Shown here: piece after piece, positions 55,355-64,000 of the stretch
Numbering within the stretch: position 1 is the stretch's first letter
How the letters are laid out: each line of letters begins with the position of its first letter
Assembly (NCBI RefSeq): GCF_002843355.2
Contig: NZ_PJAI02000013.1
Span: 1-64,000, forward strand
Direction: 5' to 3'
Source of the DNA: Colwellia echini
GTDB lineage: Bacteria; Pseudomonadota; Gammaproteobacteria; Enterobacterales; Alteromonadaceae
DNA: 64,000 bases
Translations under genes and position numbers: made by a program
The notes under the pieces: model-generated
What the model was told of the DNA's origin: nothing
Seen by the model: only the letters and a program-made list of their open reading frames with translations
The model's database searches: none

Positions 55355-56126
55355 TTAATTGATACAGCAAACTAATAATAACAACCATTATCATAGACTT
55401 AATGTTTAACTGGTAGGATTGAGTTTGATTCCCTGCTTGGCGTCGCGGTGGCGAACACACCCAAAGGGGCGTTACACGCCGCTCATATTAAGCTCGGCCT
55501 TTGGAATCCCCAAGGCGCTCTCCTCAACAGAACATTTCATCAGCAACTAGCGTAAGCGTCGATTTATAACCTCAAACGCTTGGAGTTTAATTTCCTGCTT
55601 GGCGTCGCGGTGGCGACAACACCCAAAGGGGCGTTACACGCCAAATGCCCCTTTGGAATCCCCATGGCGCCCTACTCAGCAAAACATTCCATCAACAACT
55701 AGCGTAGACCACGATTCCTGCCGATTTATCTTCCCTGAACAACGGCAGCCCTCGACGTCCTGTCTCGGGTCGAGGCCTACCTTTGCTAGTTGGTGATGGA
55801 ATTGCTGAGATGGGATTAAGCATTCTTGGCAACGGTAGTGTAAACCAACAAGCAGGCATGTTTTGTAACGGGGTAGCTGAATGCCATAGAAGAAACAAAC
55901 ACCAAGTCTGCTTCATCAAACGCCGAAATGAAGCACAATATTCACGTATTGCCATCATGGATGATGGCAAAAGCCATGTGGCACATGGATGTGCCTTCAT
56001 GGCTGTTACGTCGAAGATATTGTGCTGAATATAGGATAACGTTGATGTAGCAGCTCCGTGGGAGTCCAGAGGGAGGCCGGAGGCAGTCTCCCTTTGGGTG
56101 CCGTCGCCACCGCGACAATATATTAT
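55355..56126. repeat. Repeat-rich, highly structured non-coding region beside the KAP NTPase
   Basis: About 770 bp, clearly richer in G+C than the surrounding DNA. Two direct copies of a roughly 125-135 bp unit lie at 55421-55555 and 55583-55706 (shared core GGCGTCGCGGTGGCGA, CCCAAAGGGGCGTTACACGC, CTTTGGAATCCCC and the CAACTAGCGTA end). An inverted partial copy of the unit's front lies at 56090-56116, and an inverted copy of its end at 55785-55814. A hairpin CCTCGAC/GTCGAGG lies at 55750-55775. The frames on both strands (for example 55783-56028) coincide with the palindromes and are probably not genes. Confidence 0.75.
55932..56026. other. 95-bp three-way-junction-like palindromic element
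   Basis: Outer stem AGCACAATAT (55932-55941) with ATATTGTGCT (56017-56026), extended by ACGTA (55944-55948) with TACGT (56007-56011). Inside it lie two hairpins: GCCATC/GATGGC (55951-55968), and a longer one GCCATG + GGCACAT / ATGTGCC + CATGGC (55973-56003). This order of pairing is unlikely by chance and suggests a folded RNA or a recombination/transposition substrate. No known RNA family was recognised. Confidence 0.7.
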
Positions 56127-57791
56127 TTATTCACCTACCTCTTCATCATCAATCCAATCAATTGCAGAAGCTATCTCAACCAGATCTTTATAAAACTGAG
56201 GTCTTAATAAATTAACTTGTGATCTAATATTTAAAAATTCTAGAATTTTATTTGCGCAATCACCTTTAACACGATCTCCGTTATTTCTAGCATCTCTATA
56301 TAAAGACCGAAGCTCTTCTAAAACTTTATCTTCTTTAGTTTGTTCTCTACCTTGATTCGATCCTAAAGCCCAACTAGTGATCTTGGTAGGTCCACATTTA
56401 CTGTCAAAAAATGGAGCGAAAATATTCTTAATATAAAAAGATAAATCCGAATAATAAATATTAGTTTCAAAATAAGTCTTATTAATTTTATTAAAGTTTA
56501 TTAATATTTCTTTAGCTTCAAAAGAAAAACGAGCACTAAGGTAGTTATCAAGAGTAATACTTTTATCACCATTCAATTTTATAAAATTTAAGCTTAAGAT
56601 CTCTTCATAAAGTTCTTCATCTTTTTCTCTAATACAAAGTAAAGTAGTTAACATCAACATATCTAACTTAGAATTTTTATCTAAATTAGATGTGATGGCG
56701 ATCACTTTTTCAGTAATTTGAATTGCAGCTCTTGTAGATAAATGAAATGAAGATAAAACAGCAGTGATATTATCCATCATTAGCTTATAGCCTTCATTTT
56801 CTGGCCAAACAAGGATATCTAATTCATCAAAGTGTTCTTTAGACAGTTTTTGTTTTTGACAATGAACCTCAAGTAAATTATTAAAATTAGGTGATTTTAA
56901 ACTGAAACGGCTATCAAAAAATCTAGCTAAATAGGTTCTCGCGTCAAACCCTTCCCCATAAATAGCTTTTACTGCATGTTGGAGTTGTTCAGTATCTGTG
57001 GCGACAACGAAGATCACACCTGGAATATCAAAAATATGCTTAATAGTTTCTAACATTTCTACTGCATAACTAGGCCTGCAACGATCTAGTTCATCAATAA
57101 ATATAAATGCCGGACTATTCTTTCCATTTTCAATAACAGATTTAACCCATAATCCCACGGTGACTTTTAAACTTTCAATTGCCTTAGACTTAGCATCATG
57201 ATCACTTATTAAATTTTCTACAATCTTAGAAGCTGCTACTCCCATATCTATGGGATTCCCATTCTCATCCTTAATATTTTCACCGATCTCTTCTTCGTCA
57301 TCTGACTCCATGATTTTCACTGGGTCAATACCTAAATATCGCTTTGTTACCCCTCTAGCGACTGCTGGTGCCGCGGCCTTTAATAAGCCAATTAATTTTT
57401 TAGGTGGTTTAAAAGCTGTAACTGATTTAGGTGCTTGATCGCTTAATTGACTAATCATTGATGAAATCACCGTCATCAATGGATCTTCTGAATAATCCTG
57501 TTTCCAAGCATCTATATATGCGACAGGGTGTTGAGTTTTTAAATCATTAGCCCACCGTCGTAAGAAATAAGACTTACCTGCACCCCATTCGGAATTTAGG
57601 TTTAAAACATAGTTAAGATGAGTTGATGTAGAATCATCATATGAAGTGGATTTCAAATACTTTGTTAAAAACTTAGCGTATTTAGCACGTTCCAACTTAT
57701 CTTCAGGAAATGTTTCAATTAACTTTGAAGCAGAGACATTACTTTTTATTTCTAATTTTTCAGTCCAATCAAAATCTATAGTGTCCGTCAT
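56127..57791 (-). CDS. KAP-family P-loop NTPase
   Basis: A 554-aa protein of the KAP (Kidins220/ARMS-PifA) NTPase family. The Walker A is LNSEWGAGKSYFL (lysine at 73) and the Walker B region is FIFIDELDRCRP (229-240). Downstream are VIFVVATDTEQLQHAV and YLARFFDSRFSL, all diagnostic of the family. The segment between Walker A and B is unusually short on hydrophobic stretches, so it is probably not a typical membrane-inserted KAP protein. PifA of F plasmid, a family member, excludes phage T7, so a defence role is possible but not shown. It stands alone between the repeat region and the gcvP terminator. GGGA precedes the ATG. Confidence 0.9.
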   Translation of the reverse strand: MTDTIDFDWTEKLEIKSNVSASKLIETFPEDKLERAKYAKFLTKYLKSTSYDDSTSTHLNYVLNLNSEWGAGKSYFLRRWANDLKTQHPVAYIDAWKQDYSEDPLMTVISSMISQLSDQAPKSVTAFKPPKKLIGLLKAAAPAVARGVTKRYLGIDPVKIMESDDEEEIGENIKDENGNPIDMGVAASKIVENLISDHDAKSKAIESLKVTVGLWVKSVIENGKNSPAFIFIDELDRCRPSYAVEMLETIKHIFDIPGVIFVVATDTEQLQHAVKAIYGEGFDARTYLARFFDSRFSLKSPNFNNLLEVHCQKQKLSKEHFDELDILVWPENEGYKLMMDNITAVLSSFHLSTRAAIQITEKVIAITSNLDKNSKLDMLMLTTLLCIREKDEELYEEILSLNFIKLNGDKSITLDNYLSARFSFEAKEILINFNKINKTYFETNIYYSDLSFYIKNIFAPFFDSKCGPTKITSWALGSNQGREQTKEDKVLEELRSLYRDARNNGDRVKGDCANKILEFLNIRSQVNLLRPQFYKDLVEIASAIDWIDDEEVGE

Positions 57792-57849
57792 TTTAATCCC
57801 TCATATATTTCTATTATCATATTGATGGAAGAATTAAAGTAAAGCAAAC

Positions 57850-57877
57850 AAAAAAGCGAGCCTTAGCTCGCTTTTTT
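57850..57877 (-). terminator. Intrinsic terminator after gcvP
   Basis: A perfect 12-bp stem AAAAAAGCGAGC / GCTCGCTTTTTT with a CTTA loop. It isolates the KAP gene from gcv transcription. Confidence 0.92.
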
Positions 57878-57899
57878 AGATTCTATATCAGATAGTTAC

Positions 57900-60827
57900 C
57901 TAATCAATATACGTTTCAATTGGAGGACATGAACACACCAAGTTACGGTCGCCGTATACATCATCAATACGGTTAACCGTTGGCCAGAACTTGTTAGCTG
58001 CTGCCGCTGGCACTGGAAATACTGCCTCTGCAACCGTATAACCACGATCCCAAACATCAGTAATATCTGCTAACGTATGCGGAGCATTTTGTAATGGGTT
58101 GTTGTCTAAAGCCCACTCGCCAGATTCTACCTTACGTACTTCATCACGAATACATACCATCGCTTCAATAAAACGATCAAGCTCTACTTTAGATTCTGAT
58201 TCCGTTGGTTCAATCATGAACGTGCCGGCTACAGGGAACGACATAGTTGGAGCATGGAATCCGTAATCAATTAATCGCTTAGCAATATCAACTTCGGTAA
58301 TACCAGATGATGCTTTAAGTGGACGTAAATCAATAATACACTCATGGGCAACACGACCATTTTTACCTGTGTATAACAATGGGTAATGTTGGCTTAGTTT
58401 AGTGGCTACGTAGTTAGCGTTGGTGATTGCATATTTAGTTGCATCGGTAACGCCTTGCTTACCTAACATGGCACAATATAGGTAAGAGATACATAAAATA
58501 CCAGCGCTACCAAATGGTGCTGCTGATACTGCGCCATTGCCTGCGGTGCTTGCATCTACATTGATGATTGCGTGATCAGGTAAGAACGGGGCTAAATGCG
58601 CTTTAACGCCGATAGGCCCCATACCTGGACCACCGCCGCCATGCGGAATAGCAAAGGTTTTGTGTAAGTTAAGGTGCGAAACATCAGCGCCAATATGACC
58701 TGGTGATGTTAAGCCTACTTGTGCGTTCATGTTGGCGCCATCAAGGTAAACTTGGCCGCCATTGTCATGAACAATGTTACAAATTTCGGCGATAGTGGTT
58801 TCATAAACACCGTGCGTAGACGGGTATGTGATCATGATACACGCAAGGTTGTCACGTAACTCTTCAGCTTTAGCTGTTAAGTCGGCCATGTCAACATTAC
58901 CTTCTTTATCACACGCCACTACAACTACTTTAAAACCAACCATGTTTGCTGTTGCAGGGTTAGTACCATGCGCTGATGATGGAATTAAACAAATGTTACG
59001 ATGGCTGTCGCCGCGGCTTGCATGATATTTAACAATTGAGATTAAACCTGCGTATTCACCTTGTGCACCAGAGTTAGGTTGCATCGACATTTTGTCGTAA
59101 CCTGTTAACTCAACTAACCATTCGGCTAATTCGTCAATCATGGCTTTGTAACCTTGCGCTTGGTCAATTGGCGCGAACGGATGCATGTTTGCAAACTCAG
59201 GCCATGACACTGGTATCATTTGCGCGGTTGCATTTAACTTCATAGTACAAGAGCCTAAAGAGATCATTGAGTGGTTCAATGCTAAATCTTTGTTCTCAAG
59301 TTTTTTGATATAACGAAGCATTTCTGTTTCGCTGTGGTATGAGTTAAATACTGGATGAGTCAATATTTCTGATTCACGAATTAATGCAGTTGGAATTGAA
59401 GAATGACCACATTCAACAATTTTGTCATCAAGCTCACTCACGTTTAAACCGTGACCTTCGCCTAATAAAATATCGAAAAGTTGCGCGATGTTTTGACGGG
59501 TAGTGGTTTCATCAATTGATATTGAAATTTGACCTTCAACATCAGTGCGGAAGTTAACGCCAGCGGCTAATGCGCGCGCTACGATTTCTTCCTTATTAAA
59601 GCCATCAATAGCATCTAGATTGAATGTTAACGTGTCGAAGTAGTTAGCATGAGTAGCGGTTAAGCCTTTCATTGCTGTACCTAAACATAAAATGTCAGCT
59701 AAACGGTGTATACGATTAGCAATAGTTTTTAAACCTTGTGGACCATGGTAAATCGCGTAAAACGCTGCCATGTTGGCAAGTAAAACTTGGGCTGTACAAA
59801 TGTTAGAGTTAGCTTTTTCGCGGCGAATATGTTGCTCGCGTGTTTGCATTGCCATACGAAGTGCGTTGTTACCGCGTGTGTCTCTTGAAACACCAATAAT
59901 ACGACCCGGCAGTGAGCGTTTATATTTGTCTGATGTAGTAAAGAATGCTGCGTGAGGACCACCGTATCCCATTGGCACACCAAAACGTTGGCTTGAACCG
60001 ATTACTGCATCTGCGCCTAATTCACCTGGTGATTTAAGTAATACTAAACTCATGATATCTGCAGCTACGGCAACAATACCTTTGTTTGCCTGAATACTGG
60101 CAATTAATTCGCTGATGTCAGTAACTTCACCACTAGCGCCTGGATATTGAATTAGTGCGCCGAAAATATCATGCTCTGGCGCTTGGTTTGCTGGGGCAAC
60201 AATGATGTCGAAACCAAACATATCAGCACGTTGTTTAACTAGATCAATTGTTTGCGGATAAACGTCATCAGAGATAAAGAATAAGTTTGATTTTTTGTTT
60301 TTAGAAACACGCTTAGCTAATGCCATGGCTTCTGCCGCGGCTGTACCTTCATCTAATAATGAAGCAGAAGCAAGCTCAAGACCGGTAAGGTCTATACACA
60401 TTTGTTGGTAGTTTAATAATGATTCTAAACGACCTTGGGCAATTTCTGGTTGGTAAGGTGTGTACGCTGTGTACCAACCTGGATTTTCTAACACGTTACG
60501 TAAAATAACGTTCGGCGTTAAGGTGCCGTAGTAACCTAAACCAATGTAGGTGTCGTTTACTTTATTTAAGCTAGCAACGGCTTTTAAATCAGCCAATGCT
60601 TGAACTTCTGTTTTACTCTCTTGGATATTTGGCAAATCAGCTAAACGAATATCACTTGGCACAATTTCACTAATTAAAGCATCAACAGAATCAACACCTA
60701 GATCTTTTAACATATCTTGCGTTTGCGCTTCGCTAGGGCCAATGTGGCGACGAATAAAGTCTTGAGTTTGCTCTAGCTCTGCCAATGTAGAAGATGCTGA
60801 GGTGTTAACAGTTGCTTTGGAGGTCAT
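57900..60827 (-). CDS. gcvP: Glycine dehydrogenase (decarboxylating), P protein
   Basis: A 975-aa single-chain P protein of the glycine cleavage system. It decarboxylates glycine with pyridoxal phosphate and passes the aminomethyl group to lipoylated GcvH. The PLP lysine is in [20 protein letters not shown]. The start [11 protein letters not shown] and the domain [19 protein letters not shown] are typical. Full length compared with E. coli (957 aa). It follows gcvH by about 200 nt that contain a terminator-like hairpin, so expression may be partly independent. Confidence 0.97.
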   Translation of the reverse strand: MTSKATVNTSASSTLAELEQTQDFIRRHIGPSEAQTQDMLKDLGVDSVDALISEIVPSDIRLADLPNIQESKTEVQALADLKAVASLNKVNDTYIGLGYYGTLTPNVILRNVLENPGWYTAYTPYQPEIAQGRLESLLNYQQMCIDLTGLELASASLLDEGTAAAEAMALAKRVSKNKKSNLFFISDDVYPQTIDLVKQRADMFGFDIIVAPANQAPEHDIFGALIQYPGASGEVTDISELIASIQANKGIVAVAADIMSLVLLKSPGELGADAVIGSSQRFGVPMGYGGPHAAFFTTSDKYKRSLPGRIIGVSRDTRGNNALRMAMQTREQHIRREKANSNICTAQVLLANMAAFYAIYHGPQGLKTIANRIHRLADILCLGTAMKGLTATHANYFDTLTFNLDAIDGFNKEEIVARALAAGVNFRTDVEGQISISIDETTTRQNIAQLFDILLGEGHGLNVSELDDKIVECGHSSIPTALIRESEILTHPVFNSYHSETEMLRYIKKLENKDLALNHSMISLGSCTMKLNATAQMIPVSWPEFANMHPFAPIDQAQGYKAMIDELAEWLVELTGYDKMSMQPNSGAQGEYAGLISIVKYHASRGDSHRNICLIPSSAHGTNPATANMVGFKVVVVACDKEGNVDMADLTAKAEELRDNLACIMITYPSTHGVYETTIAEICNIVHDNGGQVYLDGANMNAQVGLTSPGHIGADVSHLNLHKTFAIPHGGGGPGMGPIGVKAHLAPFLPDHAIINVDASTAGNGAVSAAPFGSAGILCISYLYCAMLGKQGVTDATKYAITNANYVATKLSQHYPLLYTGKNGRVAHECIIDLRPLKASSGITEVDIAKRLIDYGFHAPTMSFPVAGTFMIEPTESESKVELDRFIEAMVCIRDEVRKVESGEWALDNNPLQNAPHTLADITDVWDRGYTVAEAVFPVPAAAANKFWPTVNRIDDVYGDRNLVCSCPPIETYID

Positions 60828-60869
60828 ACAGTTTCACTTAAATAAAATGTTCTAAGAATAAATAAAATA

Positions 60870-60901
60870 AAGCCTCAATTTTCATAAAAGAAAAGAGGCT
60901 T
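60870..60901 (-). terminator. Terminator-like hairpin between gcvH and gcvP
   Basis: AAGCCTC (60870-60876) pairs with GAGGCTT (60895-60901), and inner TTTTC/GAAAA pairing extends the stem. On the minus strand it is followed by TATTTTATTTATT. Confidence 0.65.
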
Positions 60902-61024
60902 CAATATTTCGCTAAAAGTATTAACGGGTCTACAAGTTTAACTAACAGTTTTTCATAAACAGTCGATGTTTAGCAACGCCGTATAAACGTTGAATGTGAC
61001 TGAAAATTTTAGCTCTGTTAAATA

Positions 61025-61411
61025 CTAGTCTTCGATAGAATTTGCGTAGGCTTCAGCATCAAGTAATGTCTCTAACTCGCTTAGATCTTCTACTTTCACT
61101 TTAAACAACCAGCCTTCACCAAACGCATCTGAGTTAACTAACTCTGGCGAATCTTCAAGTGCTTCGTTGATTTCAACTACTTCGCCAGTAACTGGTGCAT
61201 ATATGTCTGAAGCTGCTTTTACTGATTCTGCAACGGCAACATCGTCACCAGTAGTGATTGCATCACCCACTTCTGGTAATTCAACAAATACCATGTCACC
61301 TAAAAGGCCTTGGGCGTGATCGGTAATACCAACCGTTACAATGCCATTTTCTTCAACGCTAACCCATTCGTGAGTAGCTACGTATTTTAATTCAGAAGGT
61401 GTGTTGCTCAT
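61025..61411 (-). CDS. gcvH: Glycine cleavage system H protein
   Basis: A 128-aa lipoyl carrier shuttling the aminomethyl group between GcvP, GcvT and the L protein. The lipoylated lysine is K65 in [20 protein letters not shown] near the start and EGWLFKVKV near the end are family hallmarks. AGGA lies 8 nt before the ATG. It lies between gcvT and gcvP on the same strand. Confidence 0.97.
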   Translation of the reverse strand: MSNTPSELKYVATHEWVSVEENGIVTVGITDHAQGLLGDMVFVELPEVGDAITTGDDVAVAESVKAASDIYAPVTGEVVEINEALEDSPELVNSDAFGEGWLFKVKVEDLSELETLLDAEAYANSIED

Positions 61412-61563
61412 TTTATATTCCTGTTTAATATTTTAATTTCTGTACATTTATATAGCACAAAAGAAGTAGATAATTGAATCAGTTTTTAATGCTTAAATTA
61501 CTATTAAATAAATTTCAAATAATGATTAAATAAACTCTAAAGTCTTTCTAAGTTAATTCTAAG

Positions 61564-61699
61564 CTAATTCTAAATAATTGGAACTACAGCTGGAACTACA
61601 GCGAAGCCGTCGAGTTTCGAGCCGTTGGAGCGTAGTTTACTACGTGACAAGGCGAGTAGCGAAGACAATAAAGCTGTAGTTTCAATTATGACGAATTAG
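61564..61699. repeat. 136-bp inverted-repeat element overlapping the gcvT stop codon
   Basis: The left end CTAATTCTAAATAATTGGAA (continuing ACTACAGC) and the reverse complement of the right end CTAATTCGTCATAATTGAAA (continuing ACTACAGC) match over 27 bp with five mismatches. The interior has GCCGTCGAG and ACTACGTGACAAGGCGAGTA. The right end covers the last base pairs of gcvT including its stop codon (61696-61698). The size and termini fit a MITE, but no target duplication is clear. Confidence 0.65.
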
Positions 61700-62784
61700 A
61701 ATACTTTTTTACCGTTACGCACGAAACTTGGCTTAGTTACGGTAACTTTTACTAATTTTTTACGCATTTCAACTTCAACTACGTCACCTACGTTTACGCT
61801 ACGCGGAACACGCGCTAACGCAACACTGTGGCCGAGCGTTGGTGAGAAAGTACCTGAAGTTATTTCACCGTTACCAAATTCGGTAACAACCACTTGATGC
61901 GAGCGTAGTACGCCTTTTTCAGTCATCACTAAGCCGACTAATTTTGTTTGATCGCCTGCCGCTTTTTGTGCTGTTAATACGTCACGACCGATAAAGTCAC
62001 GGTCAGTTGGTTCCCAGCTAATAGTCCACGCCATGTTAGCAGCAATTGGCGAAATAGTTTCGTCCATATCTAAACCGTAAAGGTTCATGCCAGCTTCTAA
62101 ACGTAAAGTATCACGTGCACCTAAACCACAAGGGGCAACACCTAAATCTAATAGTTTTTGCCAAAAGTCTGCAGCGTCATTCTCAGGAACAATGATTTCA
62201 TATCCATCTTCGCCAGTGTAACCAGTAGTTGCGATAAATAAATCATCTGCTTGCACACCAAAAAATGGCTTCATATCAGCTATAGCATCATTTTGTGCCG
62301 CGCTTAGTAACTTAGCAACCTGTGCTTTAGCTTCTGGGCCTTGTACGGCGATCATGCCAAATTCAGGACGCTCAGTAATGCTAAGCTCAAAACCAGCAGC
62401 TTGTTTGTTCATCCACGCTAAGTCTTTTTCACGTGTTGCAGAGTTAACCACTAAACGGTAATCAGTGTCTGAGAAGAAGTAAATAATAAGATCATCAATT
62501 ACGCCGCCAGCTTCGTTTAACATGCCTGCATATAATGCTTTGCCAGGCGCGGTTAATTTCGCAACATCGTTAGTTACTAAACGACGTAAAAATGCTTTTG
62601 CATCTTTGCCTTGCACGTCAACAATGGTCATGTGTGAAACGTCAAACATGCCAGACTTAGTTCTTACCGCATTATGCTCTTCAATTTGAGAGCCGTAATT
62701 AATTGGCATTTCCCAGCCATAAAAATCAACCATTTTTGCGCCAGCTTCTATATGTTTGGCATGTAATACTGTTTTACTGGTCAT
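61696..62784 (-). CDS. gcvT: Aminomethyltransferase (T protein of glycine cleavage)
   Basis: A 362-aa tetrahydrofolate-dependent enzyme that releases ammonia and forms 5,10-methylene-THF from the GcvH-bound intermediate. [27 protein letters not shown] and [18 protein letters not shown] are the diagnostic segments. I use the ATG at 62784 (AGGTG 6 nt upstream) rather than a GTG three codons earlier. It is first of gcvT-gcvH-gcvP. The stop codon lies inside the end of the 136-bp repeat element. I saw no glycine riboswitch core upstream. Confidence 0.96.
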   Translation of the reverse strand: MTSKTVLHAKHIEAGAKMVDFYGWEMPINYGSQIEEHNAVRTKSGMFDVSHMTIVDVQGKDAKAFLRRLVTNDVAKLTAPGKALYAGMLNEAGGVIDDLIIYFFSDTDYRLVVNSATREKDLAWMNKQAAGFELSITERPEFGMIAVQGPEAKAQVAKLLSAAQNDAIADMKPFFGVQADDLFIATTGYTGEDGYEIIVPENDAADFWQKLLDLGVAPCGLGARDTLRLEAGMNLYGLDMDETISPIAANMAWTISWEPTDRDFIGRDVLTAQKAAGDQTKLVGLVMTEKGVLRSHQVVVTEFGNGEITSGTFSPTLGHSVALARVPRSVNVGDVVEVEMRKKLVKVTVTKPSFVRNGKKVF

Positions 62785-63170
62785 GTGTTTCACCTGATGT
62801 TTTACGAATAAGCATTAACAATTAAAGTTTATGTTAGCTTACTAAAAAGTGCGGCAATTATAACGCTGCCCTTTTGTTGATTCAACAACAAAAAGCAAGC
62901 TATCAGGAACATATGACAGCCTAATAAGATGATACCGAATTATATTTCAAATACCCTCAACTATAAAAATAAATAACGATAGTGAGTGAGTGTTTAAGCC
63001 ATAAAACAAATAAAAGGCAATTATTTATTTTTTACTGACTATTAAATGATCTTTAAATGACTTTTTGATGTGATTTTTATGAAATTTATAACGGCTTTTA
63101 ATAGCGATATTCCCAAGCGCTAAACTTGGGAGGTTGGGCTTCGGAAGCTAAGCGTTATGAGTTAAGTTTT
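62785..63170. other. Intergenic region between ubiI and gcvT
   Basis: About 390 bp, presumably with the gcv promoter. Hairpins: CCCAAG/CTTGGG (63113-63130, after ubiI) and TTTTGTTG/CAACAAAA (about 62871-62893). Neither has a strong T-run on the minus strand. No riboswitch or gene recognised. Confidence 0.55.
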
Positions 63171-64000
63171 TTATAAATTATCTTTTTGGTAAGCAAGCTC
63201 AGGCAAATCTGCTTTTATTCCTAGTGCTTGGGCAATAAGTTTATTTTTAACTGGGGTGAAATTATTGATCAAATTCATACCAAGCCCACGTAATAACTTT
63301 ATAGGTGATTGCTGTGGTTCAAAAGCTTGTTTTATTCCTGCCATCGCGGCAATCATTTCAGTGGCTTCAGTTTTACGCCAGCGTGAAAATGCTTTGAGAT
63401 CAGTAGCGTTTACAAAGTCAGTGTAGTTTTCATCATGCTCATCAAGTTTAGCTGTTAAGGTTTGCGCTAATGCTGCGGCGTCTAGTAAACCTAAGTTAAC
63501 ACCCTGCCCTGCAAGAGGATGAATAGTATGGGCCGCATCGCCAATAAGAACCACACGCTGTTTTACAAAGTCTTGCGCTAAACGCATAGTTAACGGATAA
63601 CTAAAACGTTCGCTAATAAGTTTAATATCACCTAATTTGCCATCGCTTGCTGCGGTTAATTCTTTCGCAAACTCAACAGGTTCAAGAGCAAGTAAACGTG
63701 CTGCATCATCAGGCGCGGTGGAATATACAATTGAGCATAAATCCACAGCAGAATTATTATTAGCAGCTGATTGTAATGGTAAAAATGCTAGTGGACCTGA
63801 TGGTAGGAAGACTTGCCATGCTGTATTTTTATGACCTTGCGGACATTCGACAGTGCCGACGATGGCATGATGGTCGTAATCTTTAAAGATCATTTCCATG
63901 TTCATTTGCTTACGAACCCAAGAGTTTGCACCATCAGCGCCAACCACTAATTTACTAATGATCGGCGTGGTCATTGGACTATTTTCGGTTTGCTCAAAGG
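63171..64000 (-). CDS. ubiI: FAD-dependent 2-octaprenylphenol hydroxylase (partial, 5' end outside window)
   Basis: About 276 C-terminal residues of a flavin monooxygenase. The frame remains open to the window edge at 64000, so an internal methionine at 63974 is not the start. The conserved VGADGANSWVRKQ and the FAD-binding GDAAHTIHPLAGQGVNLG are present. The sequence resembles E. coli UbiI (VisC) more than UbiH, and the adjacency to gcvT repeats the E. coli order (ubiH-ubiI-gcvTHP). It performs C5 hydroxylation in ubiquinone synthesis. UbiH cannot be fully excluded without the N-terminus. Confidence 0.88.
   Translation of the reverse strand, partial: FEQTENSPMTTPIISKLVVGADGANSWVRKQMNMEMIFKDYDHHAIVGTVECPQGHKNTAWQVFLPSGPLAFLPLQSAANNNSAVDLCSIVYSTAPDDAARLLALEPVEFAKELTAASDGKLGDIKLISERFSYPLTMRLAQDFVKQRVVLIGDAAHTIHPLAGQGVNLGLLDAAALAQTLTAKLDEHDENYTDFVNATDLKAFSRWRKTEATEMIAAMAGIKQAFEPQQSPIKLLRGLGMNLINNFTPVKNKLIAQALGIKADLPELAYQKDNL

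Noticed and set aside
55421-55706. CRISPR array or integron attC sites
   Set aside because: Only two long direct copies with no regular short spacers. The canonical attC core sites and an integrase gene are missing.
55692-56028. Overlapping frames on both strands (about 80-102 codons) in the repeat region
   Set aside because: They coincide with palindromic DNA, which opens frames on both strands. Composition is rich in Pro, Trp, Cys and Met in a non-protein-like manner, and there is no ribosome-binding site.
58828-59983. Antisense and alternative frames in gcvP
   Set aside because: gcvP is full length and highly conserved in its own frame. These are shadows.
1-64000. tRNA, rRNA or prophage genes
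   Set aside because: No cloverleaf-like sequence with a T-loop, no rRNA-like stretch, and no phage structural, integrase or lysis genes were recognised. A tRNA scan would be decisive for small RNA genes.

Overview
The window is AT-rich chromosomal DNA of a marine gammaproteobacterium. Gene content and protein style (ybiT, class II fbaA, gcvTHP next to ubiI, a TIGR01782-like TonB receptor, alginate and cellulose degradation genes) point to Colwelliaceae (Colwellia or Thalassotalea type) in the Alteromonadales. This is an inference from sequence character; no database search was possible.

Layout. (1) 207-3425: ybiT (ABC-F) and a secreted beta-propeller-like protein, separated by a 196-bp MITE. 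(2) 3606-22475: an alginate utilisation locus. On the minus strand lie a TonB-dependent receptor, a PL6 alginate lyase, kdgF, an MFS uronate transporter, kdgK, eda and fbaA. On the plus strand lie a FadR-type regulator, a MipA/OmpV porin, a DEH-reductase-like dehydrogenase, a cyclophilin lipoprotein and a PL7 alginate lyase. Together they cover outer-membrane import, cleavage, ring opening of the unsaturated uronate, reduction to KDG, phosphorylation, aldol cleavage to pyruvate plus glyceraldehyde-3-phosphate, and return of triose to fructose-1,6-bisphosphate. A four-gene block of unknown function (a minimal J-domain protein plus three proteins with acidic stretches) sits inside this locus at 16240-18808. 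(3) 22743-36723: an MltB-type transglycosylase, then four large secreted cellulases (GH9, GH5, GH5, GH9), each with a CBM2-like module, preceded by a perfect LacI-type operator palindrome. (4) 36853-48759: a 264-bp MITE-like element, gloA, a HExxH protein beside two paralogous TPR membrane proteins (one with an added solute-binding-like domain), argJ, the second copy of the 196-bp MITE, an OmpA-like lipoprotein operon and a GDPD lipoprotein. (5) 49039-55354: housekeeping and small genes (phosphotransferase, FKBP lipoprotein, DEAD-box helicase, TauE/SafE permease, VF530-like protein, HAD phosphatase). (6) 55355-57791: an apparently accessory block made of a highly structured, repeat-rich, relatively GC-rich non-coding stretch and a KAP-family P-loop NTPase. 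(7) 57900-64000: gcvP, gcvH, gcvT and the 3' part of ubiI, with a 136-bp inverted-repeat element whose end overlaps the gcvT stop codon.

Most attention-worthy signals: TTACCAAT-type boxes repeated at exact 34-bp offsets in the two divergent alginate promoter regions; the 55355-56126 structured element beside the KAP NTPase; the J-domain gene block; and the TPR/solute-binding paralogue pair. No rRNA, tRNA, CRISPR array, prophage or complete insertion sequence was seen.
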